Shown: positions 26,390-35,421, counted from the first letter of the stretch. The stretch: DNA of 64,000 bases from Frankia sp. QA3 (GCF_000262465.1 NZ_CM001489.1:1089781-1153780); one strand, 5' to 3'. The notes: generated by a model not told the origin, from the sequence alone. Numbers and translations: made by a program.

Positions 26390-27157
26390 TCAGATGTTGA
26401 AGCGCTGCGCGCCGTCGATGCGGATCGTCTCGCCGTTGATGTAGTCGTTGTCGACGATCGACAGGGCGAGCTTGGCGTACTCGTCGGCGTGGCCCATCCG
26501 CTTGGGGTTGGGCACGCCGGGGCCCCACTTCGCCTGGGCCTCGGCCTCCTCCATCCGGTAGGCGGGGGTGAAGAAGGTGCCCGGGGCGATGCAGACGACC
26601 CGGATGCCGGTGGGGGCGAGGTCGCGGGCCGCGGTCAGGTTGAACCCGATGACGCCGCCCTTGGCCGCCGAGTAGTCGGTCTGGCCGACCTGGCCCTCGA
26701 AGCCGGCGATGCTCGCCGTGGTGATGATGACGCCGCGCTGGTTGGAGTCCAGCGGCTCGTTCTGCGACATCGCCCCCGCGACCTTGCTGACCACCCGGAA
26801 CGTACCGACGAGGAAGATGTCGATGGTCCGCTGGAAGGTCTCGACCGGGTAGGCCTGGCCGGACCGGTTGACCAGGCGCTTGCCGGCCGCCGGGCCGCCG
26901 TGCACGACGACCGCCGCGCGCAGCGGGCCGAGCTCGACGGCGGCGGCGATCGCCGCCTCGACGGACTCGTCGCTGGTGACGTCGGTGGGGACGAAGACGG
27001 CCTGCTCGCCGAGCTCGTCGGCGAGGGTCTTGCCCTTGTCCGCCGCCAGGTCGGCGATGACGACCTTGGCGCCGGCCTGCACGAGGCGGCGCACGGTGGC
27101 CTCGCCGAAGCCTCCCGCGCCGCCTACGACCAGCGCGGACGCTCCTGTGAGATCCAT
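26390..27157 (-). CDS. SDR dehydrogenase, 3-hydroxyacyl-CoA dehydrogenase type II-like
   Basis: A 255-residue short-chain dehydrogenase. The start (MDLTGASALVVGGAGGFGEA) is fixed by AAGGAGGAACC just upstream. The NAD site is GGAGGFG (residues 12-18) with Asp at the end of the second strand (VVIADLA), which favours NAD+. The catalytic residues are Ser149, Tyr162 and Lys166 (TTASIAGFEGQVGQTDYSAAKGG). The overall pattern, including the VPTDVTSDESVEAAI and GTFFTPAYR regions, resembles HSD17B10/type II 3-hydroxyacyl-CoA dehydrogenases. It is divergent from the thiolase gene and would supply the preceding oxidation step. Confidence 0.9.
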   Translation of the reverse strand: MDLTGASALVVGGAGGFGEATVRRLVQAGAKVVIADLAADKGKTLADELGEQAVFVPTDVTSDESVEAAIAAAVELGPLRAAVVVHGGPAAGKRLVNRSGQAYPVETFQRTIDIFLVGTFRVVSKVAGAMSQNEPLDSNQRGVIITTASIAGFEGQVGQTDYSAAKGGVIGFNLTAARDLAPTGIRVVCIAPGTFFTPAYRMEEAEAQAKWGPGVPNPKRMGHADEYAKLALSIVDNDYINGETIRIDGAQRFNI

Positions 27158-27237
27158 GGTTCCTCCTTCGGGCCCGCCGTCGTCCCGGGTGGGTGTCCGG
27201 CGAGGGCGGCCATCATCAGGGGCATCCGGCCACAAGG

Positions 27238-27251
27238 TGACGTTATCGTCA
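27238..27251. promoter_or_regulatory. TGACG-TTAT-CGTCA palindrome between SDR and thiolase
   Basis: A perfect 5-4-5 inverted repeat in the 205-bp divergent promoter region. It may be the operator through which a TetR-type regulator controls both genes. A similar TGAC-N5-GTCA element occurs at 57628. Confidence 0.5.
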
Positions 27252-27362
27252 ACTTACGGCTCCATCCCGCTGTATTACTGTCGGTATCTCGGTAATGCTT
27301 ACCATAGTTCCTGTCCGGGGGCGTTCCGCTGGAAGCCCTCACCCTGTGAAAGGTGGACCGTC

Positions 27363-28535
27363 ATGTCAGATCCCGTCATCGTCAGCGCGGCGCGCACGGC
27401 GATCGGCACGGCCTTCAAGGGCTCGCTGGTCAACACCACCGGCGAGGAGCTGGCGGAGGTGGTCCTGCGCGAGACCGTGCGCCGCTCGGGCCTCGACCCG
27501 GCCCGTATCGACGACGTCATCTTCGCCGAGTCCATGTACGGCGGCGGCGACCTCGCCCGCTACGCCGCGGTCGTCCTCGGCCTGACGAGCGTCCCCGGGC
27601 AGGCCGTGAACCGGCACTGTGCCGGCAGCCTCACCGCGATCGGCAACGGCTCCGCCGGCATCGTCAGCGGGATGGAGAAGATCGTCGTCGCCGGCGGCGT
27701 CCAGGCGACGTCCACCGGGCCGAAGCTGACCCGCCGCGTCCTGGGCACCGCCGACCAGTTCGAGGACTGGATCCCCGCGACCCACCCGGACTCGCCCGAG
27801 GCCCCGAACATGGACATGTCCATCTCGGTGGGCTGGAACACGGCGAAGGAGGCGGGGCTGACCCGGGAGGAGCTCGACGCCTGGGCCTACCGCTCCCACC
27901 AGCGCGCCGTCGCCGCGATCGACGAGGGGCGCTTCGTCGACGAGATCGTGCCGATCAAGGTGCAGGCGCCGGACGGGTCGTTCCGCGAGTTCGCCGTCGA
28001 CGAGCACCCGCGCCGCTCCAGCACGCTGGAGAAGCTGGCGTCGCTGAAGGTCCTGCACCCGGAGATCCCCGGCTTCAACATCACCGCGGGTAACTCCAGC
28101 GGCGTCAACGACGCGGCCGCCGCGGTCACCCTCGTCGGCGCGGACATCGCCGCCGCCGAGGGCCTGCCGACGCTGGCGAAGGTCCGCGCGTGGGCGGCCG
28201 CCGGCGTCGAGCCGCGCCGGATGGGCTTCGGCGCCCTGGAGGCGATCTCCAAGGTGCTCGGCCGCGCCGGGCTGACGACGAAGGACGTCGCCCTCTGGGA
28301 GATCAACGAGGCGTTCGCGTCCGTGCCGGTGGCCGCGGTCAAGGAGTTCGGCCTGGACGAGGACACGGTCAACATCAGCGGCTCCGGCTGCAGCCTCGGT
28401 CACCCGGTGGCCGCCTCCGGCGCCCGTATGATCATCACGCTGCTGCACGACCTGCGTCGCCGCGGCGGTGGCATCGGCGTGGCCGCGATGTGCGCCGGCG
28501 GCGGTCAGGGCGGCGCGGTCCTCATCGAGGTCTGA
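27363..28535 (+). CDS. Thiolase (acetyl-CoA C-acyltransferase)
   Basis: A 390-residue thiolase of usual length. The ATG at 27363 follows GAAAGGTGGA. The nucleophile is Cys86 in NRHCAGSL; the catalytic histidine is in NEAFA-linked and GSGCSLGHPVAASGAR segments; and the second cysteine is in AAMCAGGGQGGA at the end. It should cleave a 3-ketoacyl-CoA, or condense acyl-CoAs in reverse. Together with the divergent SDR it provides the last two steps of a beta-oxidation cycle, with the acyl-CoA dehydrogenase and enoyl-CoA hydratase of this region giving the first two. Confidence 0.93.
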   Translation: MSDPVIVSAARTAIGTAFKGSLVNTTGEELAEVVLRETVRRSGLDPARIDDVIFAESMYGGGDLARYAAVVLGLTSVPGQAVNRHCAGSLTAIGNGSAGIVSGMEKIVVAGGVQATSTGPKLTRRVLGTADQFEDWIPATHPDSPEAPNMDMSISVGWNTAKEAGLTREELDAWAYRSHQRAVAAIDEGRFVDEIVPIKVQAPDGSFREFAVDEHPRRSSTLEKLASLKVLHPEIPGFNITAGNSSGVNDAAAAVTLVGADIAAAEGLPTLAKVRAWAAAGVEPRRMGFGALEAISKVLGRAGLTTKDVALWEINEAFASVPVAAVKEFGLDEDTVNISGSGCSLGHPVAASGARMIITLLHDLRRRGGGIGVAAMCAGGGQGGAVLIEV

Positions 28536-28759
28536 GGCCCCGAGGCCCCGAGGCCGCTGGGTCTGGGGCTGCCGGGTCTGGGGCTGCCGGGTCTGGGCCG
28601 GTGCCCGGTCGCGTCCCCTGTGGATGCGGCCGGGCTCCCGGCACGCCGACGGCCTGAGGTGGCACGCCGAGCTCTGCCCGCACCATGGGGACCGCCGCCA
28701 CACCTGGTCGCCGGCGGGCGGCGATGAGGCGCGAGTCGGCGACGATGCGAGGAGACGCG

Positions 28760-29731
28760 GTGCAGTACACCAAGCTCGGCTCGACGGGACTGGACGTGTC
28801 CCGCATCTGTCTGGGCTGCATGAGCTACGGCGAACCCGGCCGGGGCGCCCACCCCTGGTCGCTGGACGAGGACAGGGCCCGGCCGTTCTTCCGCCGGGCG
28901 ATCGAGGCTGGCGTCAACTTCTTCGACACGGCGAACGTCTACTCGGCCGGCAGCAGCGAGGAGATCACCGGCCGGGCGCTGGCCGAGTACGCCAACCGGG
29001 ACGAGATCGTGCTGGCCACCAAGGTCCACGGGCCGATGCGCCGTGGTCCGAACGGCCGCGGCCTGTCCCGCAAGGCGATCATGAGCGAGATCGACGCGAG
29101 CCTGAAGCGGCTGGGCACCGACTACGTCGACCTCTACCAGATCCACCGCTGGGATCCGCGCACCCCGATCGAGGAGACGCTGGAGGCCCTGCACGACGTG
29201 GTGAAGGCCGGTAAGGCCCGCTACATCGGCGCCTCGTCGATGCACGCCTGGCAGTTCGCCAAGGCGCTGTTCGTCGCCGACGCCCACGGCTGGACCCGGT
29301 TCGCGACCATGCAGAACCACTATAATTTGATCTATCGCGAAGAGGAGCGGGAGATGCTCCCGCTGTGCGCGGACCAGGGCGTCGGCGTGATCCCGTGGAG
29401 CCCGCTGGCCCGCGGCCGCCTGACCCGCGACTGGGACGTGACGACCGCGCGCACCGAGGCCGACGAGTTCGGCCGCAAGCTCTACGCCGAGGGCGACCGG
29501 GCCATCGTCGACGAGGTGGCGCGCATCGGGGCCGAACGCGGCGCGGGGCGCGCCCAGGTGGCGCTCGCCTGGCTGCTCAGCCGCCCCCAGGTCGCCGCGC
29601 CGATCATCGGGGCGACCAGGCTCTCCCACCTCGACGACGCCGTCGCCGCCGTGGACCTCACCCTCACCGAAGACGAGATCGCCCAGCTCGAGAAGCCCTA
29701 CACTCCCCACCAGATCGCCGGCTTCGTCTAG
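28760..29731 (+). CDS. Aldo/keto reductase
   Basis: A 323-residue aldo/keto reductase. GTG 28760 is chosen (VQYTKLGSTGLDVSRICLGC) because GAGGAGA lies about 6 bases upstream; an in-frame ATG at 28685 would add an Arg-rich leader. The tetrad is visible: FFDTANVYSAGSSEE (Asp, Tyr), LATKVHGP (Lys) and DLYQIHRWD (His). The NADPH-binding end includes IIGATRLSHLDDAV. The length and the YGEPGRGAHPWSLDED insert fit the YajO/AKR11-14 type. The substrate is unknown; it follows the thiolase with a 224-base gap containing short repeats. Confidence 0.9.
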   Translation: MQYTKLGSTGLDVSRICLGCMSYGEPGRGAHPWSLDEDRARPFFRRAIEAGVNFFDTANVYSAGSSEEITGRALAEYANRDEIVLATKVHGPMRRGPNGRGLSRKAIMSEIDASLKRLGTDYVDLYQIHRWDPRTPIEETLEALHDVVKAGKARYIGASSMHAWQFAKALFVADAHGWTRFATMQNHYNLIYREEEREMLPLCADQGVGVIPWSPLARGRLTRDWDVTTARTEADEFGRKLYAEGDRAIVDEVARIGAERGAGRAQVALAWLLSRPQVAAPIIGATRLSHLDDAVAAVDLTLTEDEIAQLEKPYTPHQIAGFV

Positions 29732-29837
29732 ATCAACAGGTCTGCCGCCGCCTGGGCCGGGCACCTGCCGGGGCGTGGACCGGGCGCGGCCTGGCGCCGG
29801 CCACCACACCGACCGTCATCGGTTAGGCACAGAATCA

Positions 29838-29890
29838 TGCCGAGGGCCAGCCACGGTTTTAGGCCCCAAAACCGTAACTGGGCCTCGGCA
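29838..29890. terminator. Strong hairpin between convergent AKR and SDR genes
   Basis: Two 23-bp arms (29838-29860, 29868-29890) pair at 20 of 23 positions around a 7-base loop, with A/T-rich tips (ACGGTTTT). It lies between two convergent stops, so it is probably a bidirectional terminator. Confidence 0.75.
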
Positions 29891-29891
29891 C

Positions 29892-29924
29892 GATCTGGCC
29901 GTGATCTGGCCGTGATCTGGCCGT
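29892..29924. repeat. 11-bp tandem repeat, 3 copies
   Basis: GATCTGGCCGT three times, directly after the terminator hairpin. A separate 15-bp duplicate (29971-29985 and 29992-30006) copies the end of the SDR gene, including its stop codon. Confidence 0.85.
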
Positions 29925-30003
29925 GAAGGGCGAGTGCCGGTCTGCCGCCGGGCTGGCTGCCGCCGGGCAATCTGCTGCCCGGCTATGTCGGTCTGCTGCC
30001 CGG

Positions 30004-31077
30004 CTAGGAGGGGCGCAGCCAGCCGCGGCGGCCGAGGTCGGGGTGCAGCACGTCGTCGCTCCAGAGCAGCTGGCCGTTGGTCGTCGCCGGGTCGGCGAGC
30101 GCGACCAGGACGGTGGCCTCGGCGAACTCCTCGGGGCTGGCCCAGTCGGACTCCCCGGCGGCGGCGACCAGGTTGCCGGGGGTGATGACGGGCTCCGACG
30201 GCGAGAGCACGTTCACCGCGATCCCGTAGGCCTGCGCCTCGATCGCGACGGCCTGGCTGAGGTGGTGCAGCGCCGCCTTGTTGCCGCCGTAGGCGAGCGG
30301 GCCGGGCGTGCCGGGCTTGGCGTACGGCCCCTCACCCGGGATGAACCCGGCGACCGAGCTGATGTTCACGATCGATCCCCGGCCCAGCTCGATCATGTCG
30401 GGCAGCACGAGCTGCATGAGCCGGTAGGAGGCGAACAGCCCGATCTCGAAGTGCATCCGGAAGCCCTTGAGCGGGAAGTTCAGAAACGACGCCCAGTCCG
30501 GCATCCGCCCCGGTGCCCCCGACGGCCCCGGCGCTGCGGGCGTCGCCGCCGGGCCCGGACCGCCCGCGCCTCCTGGAGCTGCCGGAGCTGTCGGTGCCTG
30601 GGCGGGCGCCGCTTCTGCCGGAGACCCGCCAGGCCCTGCGGGCGCGGCGCCATCGCGCGGAGAGTCCTTTGTGGCGGTCGGCGCGCCAGATCCGGCGGGC
30701 GCGGTGCCGTCGCGCGGCGGGGCTCCGGCGGGGGGCTGCGCGGGCGGGCGGCCCGGGACGGTCAGCGCGGCGTTGTTGACCAGCAGGTCGACGGGGCCGA
30801 GGCGGGCGCGGGTCACCTCGACGATGCGTTCGACGTCCGCCGGCCGGGACAGGTCGGCGGGGATGGCCAGCGCCCGGCCGCCGTCCTTCACGATCTCCTC
30901 GGCGACCTCGTGCACGGTGCCGGGCAGGCGCGCGTCCCACTGCGCCTCGGTGCGCGCGACCACGGCGACCGCGGCGCCCTCGCGGGCGAAGGCGGTGGCG
31001 ATGGCCCGGCCCAGGCCGCGGCTGGCCCCGGTGACGATCGCGGTACGACCGGCGAGCCGACCGGTGCCGGCGCTCAC
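30004..31077 (-). CDS. SDR oxidoreductase with a large Ala/Pro/Gly insert
   Basis: A 357-residue short-chain dehydrogenase; typical members have about 260-270 residues. The Rossmann motif TGASRGLGRAIA (about 17-28), the DLLVNNAALTVPG stretch, and the catalytic SIVNISSVAGFIPG with YGGNKAALHHL (Tyr, Lys) are intact. About 85 low-complexity residues (PPAGAPPRDGTAPAGSG and similar) are inserted after NNAALTVPG, in the loop before helix 5; they accumulate in-frame short repeats. The enzyme may still fold with the insert extruded. It converges on the aldo/keto reductase gene and lies in the catabolic region. Confidence 0.85.
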   Translation of the reverse strand: MSAGTGRLAGRTAIVTGASRGLGRAIATAFAREGAAVAVVARTEAQWDARLPGTVHEVAEEIVKDGGRALAIPADLSRPADVERIVEVTRARLGPVDLLVNNAALTVPGRPPAQPPAGAPPRDGTAPAGSGAPTATKDSPRDGAAPAGPGGSPAEAAPAQAPTAPAAPGGAGGPGPAATPAAPGPSGAPGRMPDWASFLNFPLKGFRMHFEIGLFASYRLMQLVLPDMIELGRGSIVNISSVAGFIPGEGPYAKPGTPGPLAYGGNKAALHHLSQAVAIEAQAYGIAVNVLSPSEPVITPGNLVAAAGESDWASPEEFAEATVLVALADPATTNGQLLWSDDVLHPDLGRRGWLRPS

Positions 31078-31494
31078 CTCGCCGCCCCGGACGGAAGGCG
31101 GGGCTCCTGGCCTCGTCGGGCGTGCCGTCGAATGCGGTTCATGTCCGGTGTTCTAGGCGCGCCCGTGCCCGCGCGTCAATCGGTCCGCCCCGGCCGCCGG
31201 CGTCCTGCTCCGCCCCGTCCGTACGCCGCCGCTGGCGGTTCCTTGCTCTTCCACTGCCTCTCGTGTCCGGTTTGTCCCTGCGGCAGGAGTGCCGGGCGCG
31301 GGGCGGGCCGGGTCTCGGACTGTGACGCTAGGAGCGGGCGGCGTCGCGGGCGGGCGTCGCGGCGTCGCGGGTGTCGCGGGTGTCGCGGGTGTCGCGGGTG
31401 GCGTCGAGCTGGACAGCGTCGACGGGCTGAGCGCGGTGTATGCCCGTGTCCCGTCGGCCGATCGTCGACCGGGAGGCGTCGTTACACTCCGGTG
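31078..31494. other. Divergent intergenic region
   Basis: The 417 bases between the SDR (minus) and the PaaX-like gene (plus) carry a 9-bp tandem repeat at 31364-31399 and no supported gene. Both promoters must lie here. Confidence 0.5.
31364..31399. repeat. 9-bp tandem repeat, 4 copies
   Basis: GTCGCGGGT repeated four times, in the intergenic region upstream of the PaaX-like gene. Confidence 0.9.
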
Positions 31495-32328
31495 ATGGCG
31501 GCCGGCGACTTCCCGGGCGTGTCGGCGCAGAGCTGGGTGCCGCTGCTGATCGGCACCGCTCTGCCGGCGCGCCCGTTCGCGTCCGGCGCGGGCCTCGTCG
31601 AGCTGCTCGCCACGGCGGGGTACGCGGCCGGGGCGACCCGGGTCGGCCTGTCCCGGCTGTGCGCGGACGGCTCGCTCGAACGCCGCCGCGACGGCCGCCA
31701 GACCAGCTACCGGCTCGGCCGGCAGATGGCCGAGACGGTGGCCTCGGTCGGCGGCCGGGTGGAGAGCTTCGGCCGGTCGGTGGGTTGGGACGGCTCGTGG
31801 ACGATCGTGCTCGCCTCGGTGCCCGACGAGCTGCGTTCGACCCGGCGGCGGATGAAGAGCGCGCTGGCCTACCTCGGCTTCGGCCGGCTGCGGGAGACGG
31901 CCTGGGTTGCCGCGCGGGCCTGCGAGAACGAGGTCTCCGATCTCGTGGAGTCGCTCGACCTGGCCGGGCTGGTCGACGTGTTCGTCGGCCGCCCCTCGGC
32001 GCTCGCCGACGTCGACGCGATCCTGCACCGCTGCTGGGACCTGGGTTCGCTCACCCAACGCTACGGCGCGTTCGTCGCCCGTTTCGCGCCCCTGCGTGCC
32101 GCCGGCGCCCGTGACGCCCTGACCCAGCCGGACGCGCTGCGCTGGTGGATGCGGCTCACCCACGACTATCGCGAGCTGGTCTACCGGGATCCGGAGCTGC
32201 CGCCCGAGTTCCTGCCGGCCGAGGCCCGCGCCCTGCGCGAGCAGGTCGTCGACACCTACGCGATGGTCCACGGCGGCCTCGACGGGCACGCGACCGCGCA
32301 GGTCCGCCGCGCGCTCGGCATCGATTGA
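31495..32328 (+). CDS. PaaX-family transcriptional regulator
   Basis: A 277-residue regulator of the PaaX family, starting at ATG 31495 (MAAGDFPGVSAQSWVPLLIG). The open frame continues far upstream, but that part is repeat-rich and not conserved-looking. The N-terminal winged helix contains LVELLATAGYAAGATRVGLSRLCADGSLERRRDGRQTSYRL. The middle and C-terminal domains show WDGSWTIVLASVPDELRSTRRRMKSALAYLGFGRL and a helical end (ELVYRDPELPPEFLPAEARAL). PaaX proteins repress aromatic-acid (phenylacetyl-CoA) catabolism; here the F420 enzyme and enoyl-CoA hydratase genes downstream are plausible targets. A TACACT box 6 bases before the ATG suggests a leaderless transcript. Confidence 0.88.
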   Translation: MAAGDFPGVSAQSWVPLLIGTALPARPFASGAGLVELLATAGYAAGATRVGLSRLCADGSLERRRDGRQTSYRLGRQMAETVASVGGRVESFGRSVGWDGSWTIVLASVPDELRSTRRRMKSALAYLGFGRLRETAWVAARACENEVSDLVESLDLAGLVDVFVGRPSALADVDAILHRCWDLGSLTQRYGAFVARFAPLRAAGARDALTQPDALRWWMRLTHDYRELVYRDPELPPEFLPAEARALREQVVDTYAMVHGGLDGHATAQVRRALGID

Positions 32329-32358
32329 CCGGCATCGCTTGACCGGCATCGCTTGACC
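32317..32358. repeat. 14-bp tandem repeat over the PaaX stop
   Basis: GGCATCG(A/C)TTGACC occurs three times; the first copy contains the last codons and TGA of the PaaX-like gene. Confidence 0.9.
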
Positions 32359-32492
32359 GGCGGGGCTCCGCGCGCCGCGGGCAGCGACAGATAACAACCG
32401 ATGGCTGCAGCATCCGAACTCTGTTAGCTTCCCTGTCGACGGGTGGCCGTGGCCAGGTGGCCGCCGGGCGCGCGCCCCGCGGGAGGATGCGT

Positions 32493-33575
32493 ATGAAGAT
32501 CGACGGAGCCCTGGGCACGCTGGAGCAGGCGACGCGCAATGCCCGCGCGGCGCAGGATGTCGGCTACGACGGCGTCTGGGCGTCCGAGGTCAACCAGGAC
32601 CCGTTCCTGCCGCTGACGCTTGCCGCCGACGCCACGTCGACGATCGAGCTGGGCACGTCGATCGCGGTGGCGCTCTCCCGCTCGCCGATGTCGCTGGCCT
32701 ACACCGCGCACGACCTGCAGCGTTTCTCCGGCGGCCGGTTCGTGCTGGGGCTGGGGTCGCAGGTCAAGGCGCACATCACCCGGCGCTTCTCGATGCCGTG
32801 GGGCCGCCCGGGACCGCAGATGCGCGAGTTCATCCTCGCGATGCGGGCCGCGTGGTCGAGCTGGACGGACGGGACGCCGCTGTCGTTCGAGGGCGAGTAC
32901 TACCGGCACACGCTGATGCCGCCGACGTTCGTGCCGGCGCCGCACCCGTACGGGCCGCCGCGGGTGCTGCTGGCCGGCGTCGGCGACGTGATGACCCGGG
33001 TAGCCGGCGAGGTCGCCGACGGTTTTCTCTGCCATGGCTTCACCACCGCGCGCTGGATCCGGGAGCACACCCTGCCGGCGCTGGCCGAGGGCCGCCGCCG
33101 CGCCGGGGGTGACCTGACCGGTTTCGACGTCGTCGCCGGCGCCTTCCTCGCCACCGGAACCGAGCAGGAGATCGTCGAGGGCCTGGCGACGATCCGCGGG
33201 CAGATCTCCTTCTACGGCTCGACGCCCGCCTACCGTCCGGTGCTGGAGCTGCACGGCTGGGGCGACCTCGGCGCCGAGCTCACGGTGCTGTCGAAGCAGA
33301 ACCGGTGGGCGGAGATGGCCACCCTGATCGACGACGACGTCGTCGAGGCGTTCGCCGTCGTCGCCCCGCCCGCCGAGGTCCCCGCCCGCATCGCCGAGCG
33401 CTTCGCCGGTCTGGCGACGCGGCTGTCGTTCACTCCGCCGCCGTCGTTCGGCGCGGGCGAGGTCCGCGAGATGGTCAGCGCCATCCGCGCCGTCCCCGCC
33501 CTCGGTGCCGTCCCCGCCCTCGGTGCCGTCCCCGCCCTCGGTGCCGACCCGGAGACCAGCGGGGCGGCGCGGTGA
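32493..33575 (+). CDS. LLM-class F420-dependent oxidoreductase
   Basis: A luciferase-like (beta/alpha)8 oxidoreductase of 360 residues. The start at 32493 (MKIDGALGTLEQA) is set by GGGAGG 6 bases upstream. Family features are AAQDVGYDGVWASEVNQDPFLPLTLAA, IELGTSIAVALSRSPMSLAYTAHDLQ, RFVLGLGSQVKAHITRRFSMPWGRP, and PPRVLLAGVGDVMTRVAGEVADG. F420 rather than FMN is favoured by family and host type, not by a decisive residue. The C-terminal tail consists of three AVPALG repeats. Its stop overlaps the start of the enoyl-CoA hydratase gene (GTGA), so the two are translationally coupled. Confidence 0.88.
   Translation: MKIDGALGTLEQATRNARAAQDVGYDGVWASEVNQDPFLPLTLAADATSTIELGTSIAVALSRSPMSLAYTAHDLQRFSGGRFVLGLGSQVKAHITRRFSMPWGRPGPQMREFILAMRAAWSSWTDGTPLSFEGEYYRHTLMPPTFVPAPHPYGPPRVLLAGVGDVMTRVAGEVADGFLCHGFTTARWIREHTLPALAEGRRRAGGDLTGFDVVAGAFLATGTEQEIVEGLATIRGQISFYGSTPAYRPVLELHGWGDLGAELTVLSKQNRWAEMATLIDDDVVEAFAVVAPPAEVPARIAERFAGLATRLSFTPPPSFGAGEVREMVSAIRAVPALGAVPALGAVPALGADPETSGAAR
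33489..33542. repeat. 18-bp in-frame tandem repeat, 3 copies
   Basis: GCCGTCCCCGCCCTCGGT three times, encoding AVPALG repeats near the C-terminus of the LLM oxidoreductase. Confidence 0.92.
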
Positions 33576-34420
33576 GCTCGCCTGGCAGCGCGGTGGACGG
33601 CGGCGCCGGGGCGGATCTGGTGCAGCGGGAGGTCGTCGAGGACGGCGTGCAGCTGCTGCGGCTCAACCGCCCGGCCCGGCTCAACGCCATCACGCCGGCG
33701 CTGGTGGACGCGCTGCACCGCCGCCTCGACGAGGTCGACGCGGACCGCTCCTGCCGGGTGGTCATCCTGACCGGCGCGGGCCGCGGCTTCTGCGCCGGTG
33801 CCGACCTGCGCGGCGGGGATCCGGACATCCCGGAGCCGTTCGAGCCGCGGCCCGGCCCTGTCGGCACCTTCCAGATCCAGGAGCAGTACTCGCGGACGAC
33901 GAGCCGGCTGCGCGCGCTGTCCAAGCCGGTGATCGCGGCGGTCAACGGGCCGGCGACCGGCGGCGGCCTGGCGTTCACCCTCGGCTGCGACATCCGCCTC
34001 GCCGCCGCGTCCGCGCGGTTCTCCGCGGCGTTCGCCCGGGTCGGCCTGTCCGGCTGCGACATGGGCACCGGCTGGCTGCTCAACCGGGTCGTCGGCGTCG
34101 GGCGGGCGCACGAGCTGCTGCTCACCGGCCGGATCATCGACGCCGAGGAGGCGCTGCGCATCGGCCTCGTCGTCGACGTCGTGCCCGATGACGCGCTGCT
34201 GGAGCGGGCGTTGGAGACCGCGCGGCTCATCCGCGCCAACTCGCCGTTCGGCGTCTACATGACCAAGCAGGTGATGTGGTCGACGCTGGAGATCCCCGGC
34301 CTGGAGGCGGCGATCAACCTGGAGAACCGTACCCAGGTCCTCGCCTCCACCACCGCGGACAACCCGGAGGCGGTGGCCGCCTTCCTCGAACGACGCGAGC
34401 CCCGCTGGACCGACTCCTGA
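33572..34420 (+). CDS. Enoyl-CoA hydratase/isomerase
   Basis: A 282-residue crotonase-fold enzyme; the GTG start overlaps the upstream stop by GTGA. Features are LRLNRPARLNAITPALVDAL, the CoA/oxyanion stretch TGAGRGFCAGADLRGG, AVNGPATGGGLAFTLGCDIRLAAASARF (second oxyanion Gly), and FARVGLSGCDMGTGWLLNRVVGVGRAHELLLTG, where a Glu often sits; Asp in GCDMG occupies that neighbourhood. It would hydrate an enoyl-CoA or isomerise it. Coupled to the F420-type enzyme gene in one operon, it supplies the second step of the region's beta-oxidation set. Confidence 0.92.
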   Translation: MSSPGSAVDGGAGADLVQREVVEDGVQLLRLNRPARLNAITPALVDALHRRLDEVDADRSCRVVILTGAGRGFCAGADLRGGDPDIPEPFEPRPGPVGTFQIQEQYSRTTSRLRALSKPVIAAVNGPATGGGLAFTLGCDIRLAAASARFSAAFARVGLSGCDMGTGWLLNRVVGVGRAHELLLTGRIIDAEEALRIGLVVDVVPDDALLERALETARLIRANSPFGVYMTKQVMWSTLEIPGLEAAINLENRTQVLASTTADNPEAVAAFLERREPRWTDS

Positions 34421-34998
34421 CCGGCCGCCGCGCGACCGGCGCCGGCCGGGCCGGCCCCATCGGCGGGTCAGACGAGTACGTCTCATCGGCTGGCGGAACC
34501 GTCATCATCGTGATCACCGGGCCAGGGGTGTCGTCGATCATCGGACCCGGGCATCGTCCCACCCGCCACCGACAGAAAACCGCCACGAACCACCAGACCG
34601 GATCGCCTTCGTCCCCGATCCGGCCCCGGCCTGCGATCCGCCTTCGCCCCCGATCCGGAACCTCGACCTGACCCCGAAGCCGACAGCCGATCATGGTGTT
34701 CCGCGGAACCGGCCCACCCGAACCGGCACGGAACGCCGCACCAGCACGACCCTCCCACAAGGACGACACGACCCTCCCACAAGGACGAGACGAGCACGCC
34801 CCATCGGCCCGGCAGACGGGAGCGGGAGAAGGAACGCCACGGCAAGCCGCCGCCGCCCCGACCCGATCGTCGATCTTCACCCACGGTGGGGCGCCGGAGG
34901 GTGTTCAGGTCCTGCGTCACCACCTGACCCTCAGAGCCCTCTCTCCGTGCCCGGCCACCGCCAGCCCAGACTTCGGACTGACTCGTCCAGGGCCGAGG
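34421..34998. other. Intergenic region, no supported gene
   Basis: Nearly 580 bases between convergent genes. It includes a 20-bp imperfect duplication (ACGACCCTCCCACAAGGACG type, about 34747-34790). Open frames in both directions are Arg/Pro/Gly-rich and look like noise. Confidence 0.5.
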
Positions 34999-35421
34999 CT
35001 AGGCGCGGGGGCCGCTCGTCGCCACGTCCCGAGTCCCGCGCGGGAGGTTCCCGGCGGGGCTGGGAGAGGGGGCGGCACCGCCGAGGAGCTGGTCGATGAC
35101 CTCGATCGACGTATGGCACCACCAGAAGACGAGGTCGAGGCCGTCGACCCGGCGTCCCTGCTCGCGGTGGCGGCGGGCGTTGCGGCGGGTGACGTCGAGG
35201 GCGATCCGGGTGATACCACCGTCGGCGTCCGCCTCGGGCAGCGCCGCGCCCAGCAGGCCCTGACGCTGCGCCAGCAGGTGCAGCAGCTCGACGACCGCCT
35301 GCCTGCGCTCGGCGTCGCGGCGCGCGCGCAGGTAGTCGTCGACGGCCCGCCGCAGCCGGGCGGCGTTGCCCGCGGGCTGAACGCCGCCCGGCTGGCGCGG
35401 GTCCGGGGCGTCCGTTCTCAT
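34999..35421 (-). CDS. Hypothetical protein, helical
   Basis: A 140-residue protein of unknown function starting MRTDAPDPRQPGGVQ. The middle is a convincing helical domain: ARLRRAVDDYLRARRDAERRQAVVELLHLLAQRQGLLG, then ITRIALDVTRRNARRHREQG and LVFWWCHTSIEVIDQLLGG. Codon usage in this part looks coding. A longer frame upstream exists but is Arg-rich repeat sequence. There is no signal peptide or recognised motif. Confidence 0.55.
   Translation of the reverse strand: MRTDAPDPRQPGGVQPAGNAARLRRAVDDYLRARRDAERRQAVVELLHLLAQRQGLLGAALPEADADGGITRIALDVTRRNARRHREQGRRVDGLDLVFWWCHTSIEVIDQLLGGAAPSPSPAGNLPRGTRDVATSGPRA

Noticed and set aside
29923..31494. 523-codon upstream extension of the PaaX-like frame
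   Set aside because: It is antisense to the SDR gene and then passes through tandem repeats; PaaX homology begins at the ATG at 31495.
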